Below are positions 8,659 to 17,222 of a stretch of DNA of 64,000 bases, one piece after another. The stretch covers positions 3,348,001 through 3,412,000 of the forward strand of contig NZ_VLKE01000001.1 of NCBI RefSeq assembly GCF_007830265.1, written 5' to 3'. The position numbers were made by a program, and so were the translations under genes. This DNA comes from Micromonospora olivasterospora. Lineage in GTDB: Bacteria; Actinomycetota; Actinomycetes; Mycobacteriales; Micromonosporaceae. How positions within the stretch are numbered: the first letter of the stretch is position 1; each line of letters opens with the position of its first letter. Below the pieces are notes generated by a model, which worked only from the letters and a program-made list of their open reading frames with translations, was not told where the DNA came from and searched no databases.

Positions 8659-9732
8659 GTGAACGCCTCGCCGAGCTCGGCCCCCGCTACCCCGCGGGCG
8701 CCGGTGGTGGCCGCCGGCACGGCAGTGTTCGTCGTCGCGCTTGTCGCGTTCCCCGTCCTGATGTATCTCGGGCACGGCCGCCGGCGGCTGGACGCGGCGG
8801 CCCGCGCCGGGGACACGCTCCTCGGCCTGGTCTGGATCCTGTTCGTCTGGGCGCTGCTCGGCAACGTGGCCCGGCTTCCGCTGGCCGCCGCGGGTGTCGC
8901 CGATCCGCTGCGGTCCCGGGCTGTGGCGGTCGGTGCGGCGGTCGTCTCGGTCGTCCTGGCCGTCTGGGGGTACGCCGAGGCGATGCGGGTGCCCCGGGTC
9001 CGGCGGGTGGACGTCACCGTCGACCGGCTCGGCGCCGGTCTCGACGGGGTCCGGGTGGTGCTGCTGACGGACACCCACTACGGCCCGATCGAGCGGACCC
9101 GCTGGTCCGCCCGGACCATCGAGGTGGTCAACGGGTTGGCCGCCGACATCGTCTGCCACACCGGCGACATCGCCGACGGTACGGTCGACCAGCGCCGGGC
9201 GCAGGCCGCGCCGCTGGGCGCCGTCCGGGCCCGGCTGGCCCGGGTCTATGTGACGGGCAACCACGAGTACTACGGCGAGGCGCAGGGCTGGGTCGAGCAC
9301 ATGCGGGACCTCGGCTGGGAGCCGCTGCACAACCGGCACCTCGTGGTGGAGCGGGACGGCGCCCGGCTCGTCGTCGCCGGGGTGGACGACGTGACCGCCG
9401 CCTCGTCCGGTGTGGCCGGTCACCGGGCCGACCACGCCGCAGCGCTCGCCGGCACCGACTCGCGGCTGCCCGTGCTGCTGCTGGCTCACCAGCCCAAGCA
9501 GATCGGCGACGCGGTGGCGGCCGGCGTCGACCTGCAGCTGTCCGGGCACACCCACGGCGGCCAGATGTGGCCGTTCCACTACCTGGTCCGGCTCGACCAG
9601 CCGGTCGTGCAGGGCCTCAGCCGGCACGGCCGGACCCAGCTCTACACGAGTCGGGGGACCGGTTTCTGGGGTCCGCCATTTCGCATCTTCGCACCGAGCG
9701 AGATCACCCTGCTCACCCTCCGGGCGGGGTAG
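8659..9732 (+). CDS. Membrane metallophosphoesterase
   Basis: This 357-aa protein starts at GTG 8659 and has about three N-terminal membrane helices (residues 15-35, 52-70, 88-106). A calcineurin-like catalytic domain follows with its motifs in order: LLTDTHYG (D-x-H), HTGDIAD (G-D), TGNHEYY (G-N-H-E), LAHQP and SGHTHGGQ (G-H-x-H). The family cleaves phosphoesters, in some relatives UDP-diacylglucosamine-like lipids. The gene follows the TetR gene by 78 bp but is probably separate. The catalytic face is likely cytoplasmic or periplasm-facing at the membrane; the sequence does not settle which. Confidence 0.88.
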   Translation: MNASPSSAPATPRAPVVAAGTAVFVVALVAFPVLMYLGHGRRRLDAAARAGDTLLGLVWILFVWALLGNVARLPLAAAGVADPLRSRAVAVGAAVVSVVLAVWGYAEAMRVPRVRRVDVTVDRLGAGLDGVRVVLLTDTHYGPIERTRWSARTIEVVNGLAADIVCHTGDIADGTVDQRRAQAAPLGAVRARLARVYVTGNHEYYGEAQGWVEHMRDLGWEPLHNRHLVVERDGARLVVAGVDDVTAASSGVAGHRADHAAALAGTDSRLPVLLLAHQPKQIGDAVAAGVDLQLSGHTHGGQMWPFHYLVRLDQPVVQGLSRHGRTQLYTSRGTGFWGPPFRIFAPSEITLLTLRAG

Positions 9733-9856
9733 CCCCGGCGGGGCCTGCACCTGCCTCCCCCCGCCAGTTGCAGTTGCGCACATAACGCGATCATGGCGGA
9801 GATGATCTATTTGTCGAGCACTCGGCATCGACGCTCCTCGCCGTAACGGAAGGCTA

Positions 9857-10441
9857 CTATCTGGTTGCCCGACCGTCTTTCAGGTGCAGGATCAAGGTCA
9901 CCGCGTCCTCGGAGTGGGCTGTTGGTGTCAGAACCTCCTGCAAGAGCAGGCCACGCATCGCGGCAATGGTGACGGTGGCCAAAGTCAGCGCTTCCTTGGC
10001 GTCGAGCCCTTCGCGTTCCGCCAGCGAGGCCAGCATCTTGGTCAGGTCATCGAGCGAGTCGATGAACTCACGAAAGTCCTCCGGGCTGTGCGCGGCCAGT
10101 CCTACGACGTGGAAGAAGCCACGGACCCGCGACAGCTGCTCCGGCCGAGTGTAGGCCCGCCAGATCGCCACGACGAGGTCGTCGAAGCTGCCTTGCTGGG
10201 CGGCCTCGAAAAGCGCCTCGTTGTCACGAGATCGCTGTGCCTTGAGCATGGCCGCCAAGACACCCGAGAGCGACCCGAAGTGGTACCGCAGGAGGGCGTG
10301 GCTGGTCTGGGTCCTGGCGGCGATCTCACGGAGCGACACCTCCGGTGAGGGAAGCGCCTCCTCGTAGGCGTCGAGAAGCCGGGCCAAGAGACGCTCGCGT
10401 GCGTCGCCTTTGCGTTCCGTGCTTGACAGGATCACTCCCAC
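9857..10441 (-). CDS. TetR-family regulator
   Basis: This 194-aa protein has a TetR fold with the helix-turn-helix in SLREIAARTQTSHALLRYHF near residues 40-60 and an all-helical C-terminal domain. It diverges from the decayed amidohydrolase gene across a short gap, so it may once have controlled the amidohydrolase-esterase-oxidase group that follows. The effector is unknown. Confidence 0.85.
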   Translation of the reverse strand: MGVILSSTERKGDARERLLARLLDAYEEALPSPEVSLREIAARTQTSHALLRYHFGSLSGVLAAMLKAQRSRDNEALFEAAQQGSFDDLVVAIWRAYTRPEQLSRVRGFFHVVGLAAHSPEDFREFIDSLDDLTKMLASLAEREGLDAKEALTLATVTIAAMRGLLLQEVLTPTAHSEDAVTLILHLKDGRATR

Positions 10442-10528
10442 AGTTTATCCATTGGAAAAGAACGACTGCGGTGTCGTGGTGCTTCACGCATGGTCTCAGT
10501 CGGCTCGCAACGACGGAGGGGACGACTG

Positions 10529-11143
10529 GTGGGAAGTTTTCAGGTAGTCGGCGCGGCGGTCGTCGACGGGTCGGGTCGCGACCCCGTCAACGTCGACGTC
10601 AGCATCGAAGACGGGCATATCGCCCGGCTTGGTGCCTCCAGCGCACACGGCGAGCACCTCGATGCCGAGGGGCTGACGATGACGCCCGGCCTGATCGACG
10701 CTCGCGAGGTCGCCCTCGTGCCCACGTTCGCCGTCGTCGAGCAACTGCTGCACGACACCGCTGGAGCGGGCCTCGACGAATCGACCCGCGATCGTGTGAT
10801 GGGTGTTCGTGAGCGGATGACCGAGGCGCTCGCTGTCGCCAAGGAGGCCGGAGTGCGGATCGGGCTGGGTTCCGATCTCATCGGTCCGGCTCAGAACCGT
10901 CGAGGCGAGGAGCTCAGATTGCGCGCGGAACTTGAGACACCGATGGAAGCTCTCGTGGCGGCCACGAAGACCAATGCCGAGATCCTCGGCCTGTCCAGCG
11001 AGGTGGGGGGCATCGCTCCCGGCATGCAAGCAGACCTTGTGCTCTGGAAGGGCGACCCGCTCGAAGATCCGACGGTTTTCGCCGACCCGTCCAACGCCAT
11101 CGTCGTCGTCCAGGCCGGACGCGTTGTGAAGGACCTGCGATGA
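10529..11143 (+). pseudogene. Amidohydrolase with catalytic core deleted in frame
   Basis: The product would be 204 aa, while amidohydrolases of this type run to about 400. The N-terminal beta-sandwich (VVGAAVVDGSGRDPVNVDV) runs to TPGLIDA, where the family normally continues with the HxH metal motif. Here it reads LIDAREVALVPTF and jumps to the C-terminal half. The rest is intact: GLGSD, ALVAATKTNAEILGL and the closing beta strands. The HxH pair, the bridging lysine and the two later histidines are therefore missing, and the frame is kept. GTG at 10529 follows GGAGGGG; an ATG at 10490 is possible. Its stop overlaps the next start (ATGA). Enzymatic activity is very unlikely. Confidence 0.78.
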
Positions 11144-11994
11144 GCGCCATGTGGCAGGGCTGCCTCGCCGACACAGACTATTTCGAGACGCGTTCCAGCG
11201 GAGGGCACGACTACGGCGTCTGGGTCACCACGCCACCGGGCTACGACCCCGCCACGACGCGAGCGCCTGTCGTGTACGTGCTCGACGGCAACTGGGCCGT
11301 GGGCATGACGGCTCCGCTCATCGTCACCCAGCGGGACCCCATGCAGCGGATCCAGCCCTACATCCAAGTCAGCGTCGGCTACGCGGGCGAGGAAGCCCGG
11401 CACTGGGAACGGCTGCGCAACAGAGACCTCGTGCCACCCGGCGAGCCCATCGCCAAGGAATTCGTCGATGCCGTGGAAATGGCACTCCAAATGGGCGCGA
11501 TGACACGCGAGGAAGCCGATGCCTATCTCGCCGAGCTACGCGCCTCCCGCGCCGACGCGTTCCTGAGCTTCCTTACTGCGGAACTGCACCCGCGGATCGA
11601 ACACGACTACGGCACAGCCATGAGCGGTCACGGCCTCTTCGGCTACTCCTACGGCGGACTCTTCAGTCTCTATGCCTGGCTCACCGGCAATACGCTCTTC
11701 GAGAGCATCGGAGCAGGCAGTCCCGGCGTTGCCAGTGAAGACAGTCAGGTCTTCGCCCAGCTCGAAAAGATGGGCGACAACCTGCCTACCGCCAAGCTTC
11801 ACCTGACCGTAAACGACCGAGAGCTTCTCGGAGACCTGGCCGTCTACCAGACCCTCGCGAAGAACACGGCCACCGTCCTGCACCGCCTGACCGCCCGCGG
11901 CGGAGCCGTCACCAGCGCGGTCCTGCGCGAAACGCACGTGACCGGCCTGCAGGCCTCGTTCCTCAGCTACCTCAGGACCTGCCGTGCGCTATGA
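11140..11994 (+). CDS. Alpha/beta hydrolase, putative esterase (IroE/esterase D-like)
   Basis: This 284-aa protein has the putative-esterase fold. The nucleophile elbow is G-Y-S-Y-G at residues 168-172 (Ser170), and an Asp (LTVNDRELLGD) and a His (RETHVTG) are placed to complete the triad. The early motif APVVYVLDGNW is typical of esterases acting on activated or siderophore-like esters. It overlaps the decayed amidohydrolase by four bases and looks intact. No signal peptide is visible, so it is probably cytoplasmic. Confidence 0.82.
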   Translation: MSAMWQGCLADTDYFETRSSGGHDYGVWVTTPPGYDPATTRAPVVYVLDGNWAVGMTAPLIVTQRDPMQRIQPYIQVSVGYAGEEARHWERLRNRDLVPPGEPIAKEFVDAVEMALQMGAMTREEADAYLAELRASRADAFLSFLTAELHPRIEHDYGTAMSGHGLFGYSYGGLFSLYAWLTGNTLFESIGAGSPGVASEDSQVFAQLEKMGDNLPTAKLHLTVNDRELLGDLAVYQTLAKNTATVLHRLTARGGAVTSAVLRETHVTGLQASFLSYLRTCRAL

Positions 11995-12160
11995 GAGAGG
12001 ACGACATGCGAGTACCGATGTGGTCGTGATCGGGGCAGGTGTGATCGGTTCGTCGATCGCCCTTGAGCTTGCGCGGGCTGGGCGCCGCGTGAAGGACGCA
12101 GAACACTCGCTCGATGGCGTGTACACCCCGGACGCCGGTTACGTCTCAGACCCGAGCCCG
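11984..12160 (+). pseudogene. FAD-dependent amine oxidase (DAO family) remnant
   Basis: About 58 codons remain. The start is a clear FAD-binding Rossmann motif (DVVVIGAGVIGSSIALELAR). The frame then leaves GRRV and passes to DGVYTPDAGYVSDP, which resembles a mid-protein segment of glycine or sarcosine oxidases. About a hundred intervening residues and the whole C-terminal half are absent. The open frame then runs without meaning into the antisense of the debranching-enzyme gene. The fragment overlaps the end of the esterase gene and so completes a decayed three-gene operon. Confidence 0.65.
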
Positions 12161-12162
12161 GG

Positions 12163-14202
12163 TCAGCGTCGCTCCGGGTGGGCGCGTCCGAGGGCACCCG
12201 CCCTGCCCCACCGCCCGGGGATGTCGAGCAGTTCGATCCGGCCCATGCCCGGGGGCACGGCCGGTCTGGCCACCAGGTGCTCGCCGCGTGGCTCCATGCC
12301 GAGCATGGTCCGCAGCAGCAACAGGGGAGTTCCCGTGGACCACGCCTGTGGGCTGCACGCCGTGGGGTACAGCACGGGATATCTGGTCAGCGTCCGCTCG
12401 TATCCGCCGAACGCCTCGGGGAGCCGCCCGTCGAAGTGTTCCGCGGCGTCGATGATTCCCTCGGCGATCTGCCCGGCTTCCTGGTGGAATCCGTAGCGGC
12501 GCAGCCCCCAGGCGATGAAGGAGTTGTCGAACGGCCACACGGTGCCGACGTGGTAGCCGATCGGGTTGTAGCGTCCCTCCCCCAGCGCGAGGGTGCGTAC
12601 GCCCCAGCCGGAGAAGAGGCGGGGGCCGAGCAGGTGTTCGGCGATCTTCGGTGCCCGGGATTCGTCGACGATGCCGCTCCACAGTAGGTGGCCGATGTTG
12701 GAGGAGAGGGCGTCGACCTGGCGGCCGTCGCCGTCGAGGGCGAGTGCGTAGTACTCGCCGTCGGAGACCCAGAAGTCGCGGTTGAAGCGTTCCTTGAGGT
12801 CGGCGGCTTCCCGTTCGAGGCGGTCGGCGTACGCGGGGTCGTGCCAGAACTCGCGGGCCAGCCTGGCGCCGCGGATCTTGGCGTCGTACGCGTAGCCCTG
12901 CAGCTCACAGGTCGCCCGGGGCAGGCTGGGCAGCCGCCCGTCCCGGAACGAGATGGAGTCCCAGGAGTCCTTCCAGCACTGGTTATCCAGCCCGGTCCGC
13001 TCGTTGCGGCGCTGGTACCAGACGTAGCCGTCGCCCATGATGTCGCCGTACTCGTCGATCCAGTGCAGGGCGGCTCTCCCGGCACGTTCGAGAGACCGGA
13101 CCAGGGTGGCGTCGCCGGTCCACCGCTCGTACTCGTCGAGCAGGATGACGAAGAGAGGAGTGGAGTCGGCGCTACCGTAGTACGGCGAGTGTGGCTGCTC
13201 CTCGAATGCGGTCGTCTCCCCGTACCGCAGCTCGTGGAGGATCTTCCCGGGCTCCTCCTCGCGGAAGTCGTGCAGGACGGCCCCCTGTCGCACGATGAGC
13301 TGGTGTAGCGTCGTGGCGGCGAGGTCGGGCGCGAACGGCAGTGCCTGGATGCTGGTGAGGATGCTGTCCCGGCCGAAGATCGCCATGAACCATGGTAGGC
13401 CGGCGGCGGGGATGGCGTGCCCGCCGCCGGTCAGCGGTGCGTAAAGCAGCGCGGAGAGGTCGGCCAGGCTGCGTCGGTAGGTCATTCCCAACGTGGGGGA
13501 GTCGCAGGTGAGGCGGGGTGCCTGCGCGAGCCAGTCGGCCAGGTCCTGCCGGATCTGCGCTCGGGATCGACCGGGTCTGCCCTCCAGGCTCTCCCGAAGG
13601 TCGCGCCCGCCCAGGCCCAGCGCCTGCACGTGCAGGTTGGTGGTCCATTGACCGTGCGGTTCGAGTCGAACGCGGTATGTCAGCCCCTGTTCGTCGACTC
13701 GGGCCGGCACGGTGGACGAGACCAGGGTTTCCCGGCAGAACCCTTCCCGCTGGTAGCCGAGACGTAGGCGCCCGCCGTCGACCTGGGTGTAGTACGTCCC
13801 GCGCTTGTTCCGCACGTCCTTGATCTCGAAGAGGTCGGCGAAGTCGCTGTCGACGTCGATCCGGATCCGCAGGTCGACGGGCTTGGGTTCGTGGTTGATC
13901 ACGGTCAGTTGCTCCGTGAAGCTGCCGCCGATGGAGCGGTCGCGAATGGCCGAAACACCGATGTCGACGAGTGGAGCGGGGAGGGTCGGGACGACGACCA
14001 TGCGGCTCTCGAAGTACTCGACCTCCTCGACGGTGAGCGCGTTGACCCGCTCGTCGTTGATGGACAGGATCCATTTCGACAGGAATCGGGTGTCGAACGA
14101 GAAGAACCCGGTCGGGATGGTGGGGGACGCGTCGATGTCGCCCGTCTCCTCACTGACGACGAACGTGTTGCCGTCCAGCAGCCGGACGAGGCCGTCGCTC
14201 AT
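12163..14202 (-). CDS. Amylo-alpha-1,6-glucosidase-like (glycogen debranching) protein, copy A
   Basis: This 679-aa protein has an N-terminal debranching-enzyme beta domain (VRLLDGNTFVVSEETGDID, then PTGFFSFDTRFLSKW) and an (alpha/alpha)6 toroid with GRDSILTSIQ, DEYERWTGD and YVWYQRRNERTGLDNQCWKD. The family includes glucosidases acting on alpha-glucan branches; members of this actinobacterial group are poorly characterised. The start overlaps the stop of the SCP2 gene by four bases. A paralogue (15159-17222) points the other way. The segment 12575-13068 is almost identical at base level to 16302-16795, far above the similarity elsewhere in the two genes. Confidence 0.88.
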   Translation of the reverse strand: MSDGLVRLLDGNTFVVSEETGDIDASPTIPTGFFSFDTRFLSKWILSINDERVNALTVEEVEYFESRMVVVPTLPAPLVDIGVSAIRDRSIGGSFTEQLTVINHEPKPVDLRIRIDVDSDFADLFEIKDVRNKRGTYYTQVDGGRLRLGYQREGFCRETLVSSTVPARVDEQGLTYRVRLEPHGQWTTNLHVQALGLGGRDLRESLEGRPGRSRAQIRQDLADWLAQAPRLTCDSPTLGMTYRRSLADLSALLYAPLTGGGHAIPAAGLPWFMAIFGRDSILTSIQALPFAPDLAATTLHQLIVRQGAVLHDFREEEPGKILHELRYGETTAFEEQPHSPYYGSADSTPLFVILLDEYERWTGDATLVRSLERAGRAALHWIDEYGDIMGDGYVWYQRRNERTGLDNQCWKDSWDSISFRDGRLPSLPRATCELQGYAYDAKIRGARLAREFWHDPAYADRLEREAADLKERFNRDFWVSDGEYYALALDGDGRQVDALSSNIGHLLWSGIVDESRAPKIAEHLLGPRLFSGWGVRTLALGEGRYNPIGYHVGTVWPFDNSFIAWGLRRYGFHQEAGQIAEGIIDAAEHFDGRLPEAFGGYERTLTRYPVLYPTACSPQAWSTGTPLLLLRTMLGMEPRGEHLVARPAVPPGMGRIELLDIPGRWGRAGALGRAHPERR
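12575..13068. repeat. Inverted long repeat, left arm (gene-conversion tract)
   Basis: Read as reverse complement, this 494-bp segment aligns without gaps to 16302-16795. The part 12575-12956 is identical over 382 consecutive bases and the last 83 bases are identical too; the few differences fall between. Outside the tract the two genes are clearly diverged. See the finding on gene conversion. Confidence 0.92.
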
Positions 14203-14576
14203 GCCGCACGTCTCCGTTCGCGGCCGAAATCCCGAGGGTGATGGGCTTCGGGCGGCGCCGGCATGAGCCGAACGAAGAGGCGGGCCAGCCGTTGGTCACC
14301 CTCCGTGGTGACTTCGTTGCGCAGCCATGACGGGTACATCTGTGACTGGCCAGCCAAGATCCGGTCGAAGATCGCCCGGCTGCCATGGAAGACACAGTCG
14401 GCCTTGCCTCCATCCCGAGAGACGCTGATATGGCCCCGTTCGATGGCCACGAACCAGCGGTCGACGCCCTGCTCGTGGGTGAGGTCGAACCGTATGGTCC
14501 CGGTGGCGTCCTCGAGGAGGGTTTCGTGCCCGCGACGGGCGAGGGATTGGAAGAAGCTCGTGGTGGGATTCGACAT
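14199..14576 (-). CDS. SCP2 sterol-binding-domain protein, copy A
   Basis: This 125-aa single-domain protein matches the SCP2 lipid-transfer fold: a leading helix (FFQSLARRGHETLL), a beta strand (GTIRFDLT), then DRWFVAIERGHISVSR, an acidic/Phe patch (DCVFHGSRAIFDRILAG) and a closing helix. SCP2 domains bind lipids or other hydrophobic ligands. The gene is translationally coupled to debranching-like gene copy A. A 125-aa paralogue sits in mirror position at 14785-15162. A soluble lipid binder paired twice with a glucan enzyme suggests joint work on a glycolipid or lipid-linked glucan, which is inference. Confidence 0.8.
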   Translation of the reverse strand: MSNPTTSFFQSLARRGHETLLEDATGTIRFDLTHEQGVDRWFVAIERGHISVSRDGGKADCVFHGSRAIFDRILAGQSQMYPSWLRNEVTTEGDQRLARLFVRLMPAPPEAHHPRDFGRERRRAA

Positions 14577-14784
14577 GTCCGCCTCCCTCCGCTGCGTGCC
14601 GAGCCCGGATGAGCCGCGTACCCACCCTGACCCGGAGCGAGGCCCTGCCGCATCACCCGGATCGGGTGATTTCCCCGCGCCGCTCGCGGCCGCAGTCCAG
14701 GTTCATCCGTTCCGGGTGAGGCCGACCCACCCTGATACGAATGATGCTGCTCGTGGTCCGGCGGATTTCTTTGGGGGTGGTGCC
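14577..14784. promoter_or_regulatory. Shared divergent promoter region with palindrome
   Basis: This 208-bp region separates the two outward-facing SCP2-debranching units. At 14654-14672 it has a perfect inverted repeat with seven-base arms, ATCACCC-GGATC-GGGTGAT. A related half-site (TCCGGGTGA) recurs near 14711. A single regulator could control both arms from here. Confidence 0.5.
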
Positions 14785-15162
14785 ATGTCGGAGGCGACCA
14801 GGAAGTTCTTCGAGGCGCTCGAACGACACGGCCACGAACGCCTGCTGAAGAAGACGAACGGCACCATACGGTTCGACCTCGAGCGTGACCACGAGGTCGA
14901 CCACTGGTTCGTGGAGATCCGCGGCGGCGTCGTCCGGGTGTCACAGCAGAACCGCGCCGCCGACACCGTCATCCGCTCCGACGACGCCTTCTTCGACCGG
15001 ATGGTCCGCGGCGAAGCCAAACCGCACCCGGCGTGGCTGAGGAACGACATAACGTTCAAAGGACAAATCCGGCTCGTCAGCTTGCTGGAGCGGCTCTTCG
15101 CGCCGCCGCCCAACGCGCGTCACCCGCGGATCGCCGCCCGGGGCCGGGGGAGGCAGGGATGA
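14785..15162 (+). CDS. SCP2 sterol-binding-domain protein, copy B
   Basis: This 125-aa paralogue of the SCP2 protein encoded at 14199-14576 has the same length and layout (FFEALERHGHERLLKKTNG, HWFVEIRGGVVRVSQ, DAFFDRMVRGEAKPHPAWL). The ATG at 14785 is chosen because it opens the SCP2 helix with the same spacing as in copy A. Its stop overlaps the start of debranching copy B (ATGA), reproducing the coupling seen in copy A. It is soluble, with no signal peptide, and so acts in the cytoplasm, where it probably delivers or shields a hydrophobic ligand. Confidence 0.8.
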   Translation: MSEATRKFFEALERHGHERLLKKTNGTIRFDLERDHEVDHWFVEIRGGVVRVSQQNRAADTVIRSDDAFFDRMVRGEAKPHPAWLRNDITFKGQIRLVSLLERLFAPPPNARHPRIAARGRGRQG

Positions 15163-17222
15163 AAACCGATCTCGTCAGAATCCTGGACGGCAACATCTTC
15201 GTGTTGAGCGACGGCAGCGGCGACATAGAGGCGACGCCCCACGTCCCGACCGGCTACTTCTCATTCGACACCCGGTTCCTCTCGCTGTGGCGACTGACCA
15301 TCAACGGGGAACGGGTGAGCACACTGGCGACGGACGACCCGTCGTACTTCGAGGCGCGGTTCTTCCTGGTGCCCGGGGCCCCGACACACTACGTCGACGC
15401 CAAGGTCTCGGTGATCCGCGAACGGGCGGTGGCCGGCAGCTTCGAGGAGCGGTTGACAGTGCTCAACCATTCCGGGGGACCGGCCGAGTTCACCGTCCGG
15501 GTGGACGCTGGCTCTGACTTCAGCTCCTTGTTCATGGTCAGACAAGAACGCACGCCGGCCGGCCGGCTCTACCAACGCGTCGAGAACGGTCGCCTGCACC
15601 TCGGCTACGTGCGGGAGAAGTTCCGGCTAGAGACGTTGATCTCCACGACCGAGCCGGCGCAGGTCGACGAACAGGGGCTGACCTACCACATCCGGATCGA
15701 ACCCCACGGGCAGTGGACCACCATGCTGCATGTCCGGGGGCTGCTGCTGAATCCCGACGGTCAGGACATGCGAGAACACCTGACTCCCTCCCGCCAGCAA
15801 CGCGACACGGCAAGGCTCCAACACGACCTGCGGCAGTGGCTCGACAAGGCTCCGCAGCTGCGCTGCGACTGGAAGCCACTGGAGCGGACCTACCAGCGCA
15901 GTCTGGTCGACCTTGCCGCGCTGCGGTTCTCGCCGCTGGCGCTACCGGCCGAGCCGCTGCCCGCGGCGGGCCTGCCGTGGAACGCCACCCTCACCGGCCG
16001 CGACCCCATCCTCACCAGCCTGCAGGTCCTGCCGTTCACACCGGACATGGCCGTCAACACCCTGCGGATCCTCGGCATCGACCAGGGCAGCGTGCTCGAC
16101 GACTTCCGCGACGAGGAGCCGGGCAAGATCCTGCGCGAGTTCCGCTACGGCGAGCTGACCGCGTTTGAAGAACATCCCACATCGCCCTACTTCGGCGCCG
16201 CCGACAGCACCCCGCTCTACGTCATCCTGCTCGACGAGTACGAGCGGTGGACGGGGAACGCCGCGGTGGTGCGCGAATTCGAGGACGAGGCGCGCGCGGC
16301 GCTGCACTGGATCGACGAGTACGGCGACATCATGGGCGACGGCTACGTCTGGTACCAGCGCCGCAACGAGCGGACCGGGCTGGAGAACCAGTGCTGGAAG
16401 GAATCCCCGACGGCCATCTCGTTCCGGGACGGGCGGCTGCCCAGCCTGCCCCGGGCGACCTGTGAGCTGCAGGGCTACGCGTACGACGCCAAGATCCGCG
16501 GCGCCAGGCTGGCCCGCGAGTTCTGGCACGACCCCGCGTACGCCGACCGCCTCGAACGGGAAGCCGCCGACCTCAAGGAACGCTTCAACCGCGACTTCTG
16601 GGTCTCCGACGGCGAGTACTACGCACTCGCCCTCGACGGCGACGGCCGCCAGGTCGACGCCCTCTCCTCCAACATCGGCCACCTACTGTGGAGCGGCATC
16701 GTCGACGAATCCCGGGCACCGAAGATCGCCGAACACCTGCTCGGCCCCCGCCTCTTCTCCGGCTGGGGCGTACGCACCCTCGCGCTGGGGGAGGGGCAGT
16801 ACAACCCACTCGGCTACCACGTCGGCACTGTCTGGCCATTCGACAACGCCTTCATCGCCTGGGGGCTACGCCGCTACGGATTCCATCAGGAAGCCGGGCA
16901 GATCGCCGAGGGAATCATCGACGCGTCCCGGCACTTCCAGGGTCGACTTCCGGAAGCCTTCGGCGGCTACGACCGCGAGTTGACCCGGCACCCCGTCCAG
17001 GAACCCGCGGCGAACAGCCCACAGGCCCTGGCCACCGCAGCGCCCCTGCTGCTGATACGCACGCTGCTCGGCCTCGAGCCCTACGGCGATGATCTGGTGG
17101 TCGCGCCGGCACTGCCCGAACGGTTCGGTCGCATCGAACTGCTCGACATCCCTGGACGGTGGGGCCGCGTCGACGCCATCGGCAGCGTGGCATCCCAGGA
17201 GGCGAACGCGGCCGACAGATGA
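15159..17222 (+). CDS. Amylo-alpha-1,6-glucosidase-like protein, copy B
   Basis: This 687-aa paralogue of copy A has the same domains: LVRILDGNIFVLSDGSGDIE and PTGYFSFDTRFLSLW at the N-terminus, then GRDPILTSLQVLPFTPDM and the toroid. The ATG at 15159 is used, since it aligns with the start of copy A and overlaps the SCP2 stop; an in-frame extension from 15033 lies inside the SCP2 gene. One visible difference lies next to the predicted active region: copy A reads CWKDSWDSISF where copy B reads CWKESPTAISF. The two enzymes may therefore differ in substrate or activity, although a conversion tract homogenises the sequence just beyond it. Confidence 0.88.
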   Translation: MKTDLVRILDGNIFVLSDGSGDIEATPHVPTGYFSFDTRFLSLWRLTINGERVSTLATDDPSYFEARFFLVPGAPTHYVDAKVSVIRERAVAGSFEERLTVLNHSGGPAEFTVRVDAGSDFSSLFMVRQERTPAGRLYQRVENGRLHLGYVREKFRLETLISTTEPAQVDEQGLTYHIRIEPHGQWTTMLHVRGLLLNPDGQDMREHLTPSRQQRDTARLQHDLRQWLDKAPQLRCDWKPLERTYQRSLVDLAALRFSPLALPAEPLPAAGLPWNATLTGRDPILTSLQVLPFTPDMAVNTLRILGIDQGSVLDDFRDEEPGKILREFRYGELTAFEEHPTSPYFGAADSTPLYVILLDEYERWTGNAAVVREFEDEARAALHWIDEYGDIMGDGYVWYQRRNERTGLENQCWKESPTAISFRDGRLPSLPRATCELQGYAYDAKIRGARLAREFWHDPAYADRLEREAADLKERFNRDFWVSDGEYYALALDGDGRQVDALSSNIGHLLWSGIVDESRAPKIAEHLLGPRLFSGWGVRTLALGEGQYNPLGYHVGTVWPFDNAFIAWGLRRYGFHQEAGQIAEGIIDASRHFQGRLPEAFGGYDRELTRHPVQEPAANSPQALATAAPLLLIRTLLGLEPYGDDLVVAPALPERFGRIELLDIPGRWGRVDAIGSVASQEANAADR
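16302..16795. repeat. Inverted long repeat, right arm (gene-conversion tract)
   Basis: This is the partner of 12575-13068 in opposite orientation. Bases 16302-16384 and 16414-16795 are identical to it; all mismatches lie in 16385-16413. Because it is an inverted repeat about 3.2 kb apart, recombination between the arms would flip the intervening SCP2 genes and promoter. Confidence 0.92.

Noticed and set aside
9732..9744. GCCCC-GGC-GGGGC hairpin at the metallophosphoesterase stop
   Set aside because: Five-base GC arms occur often by chance in this composition.
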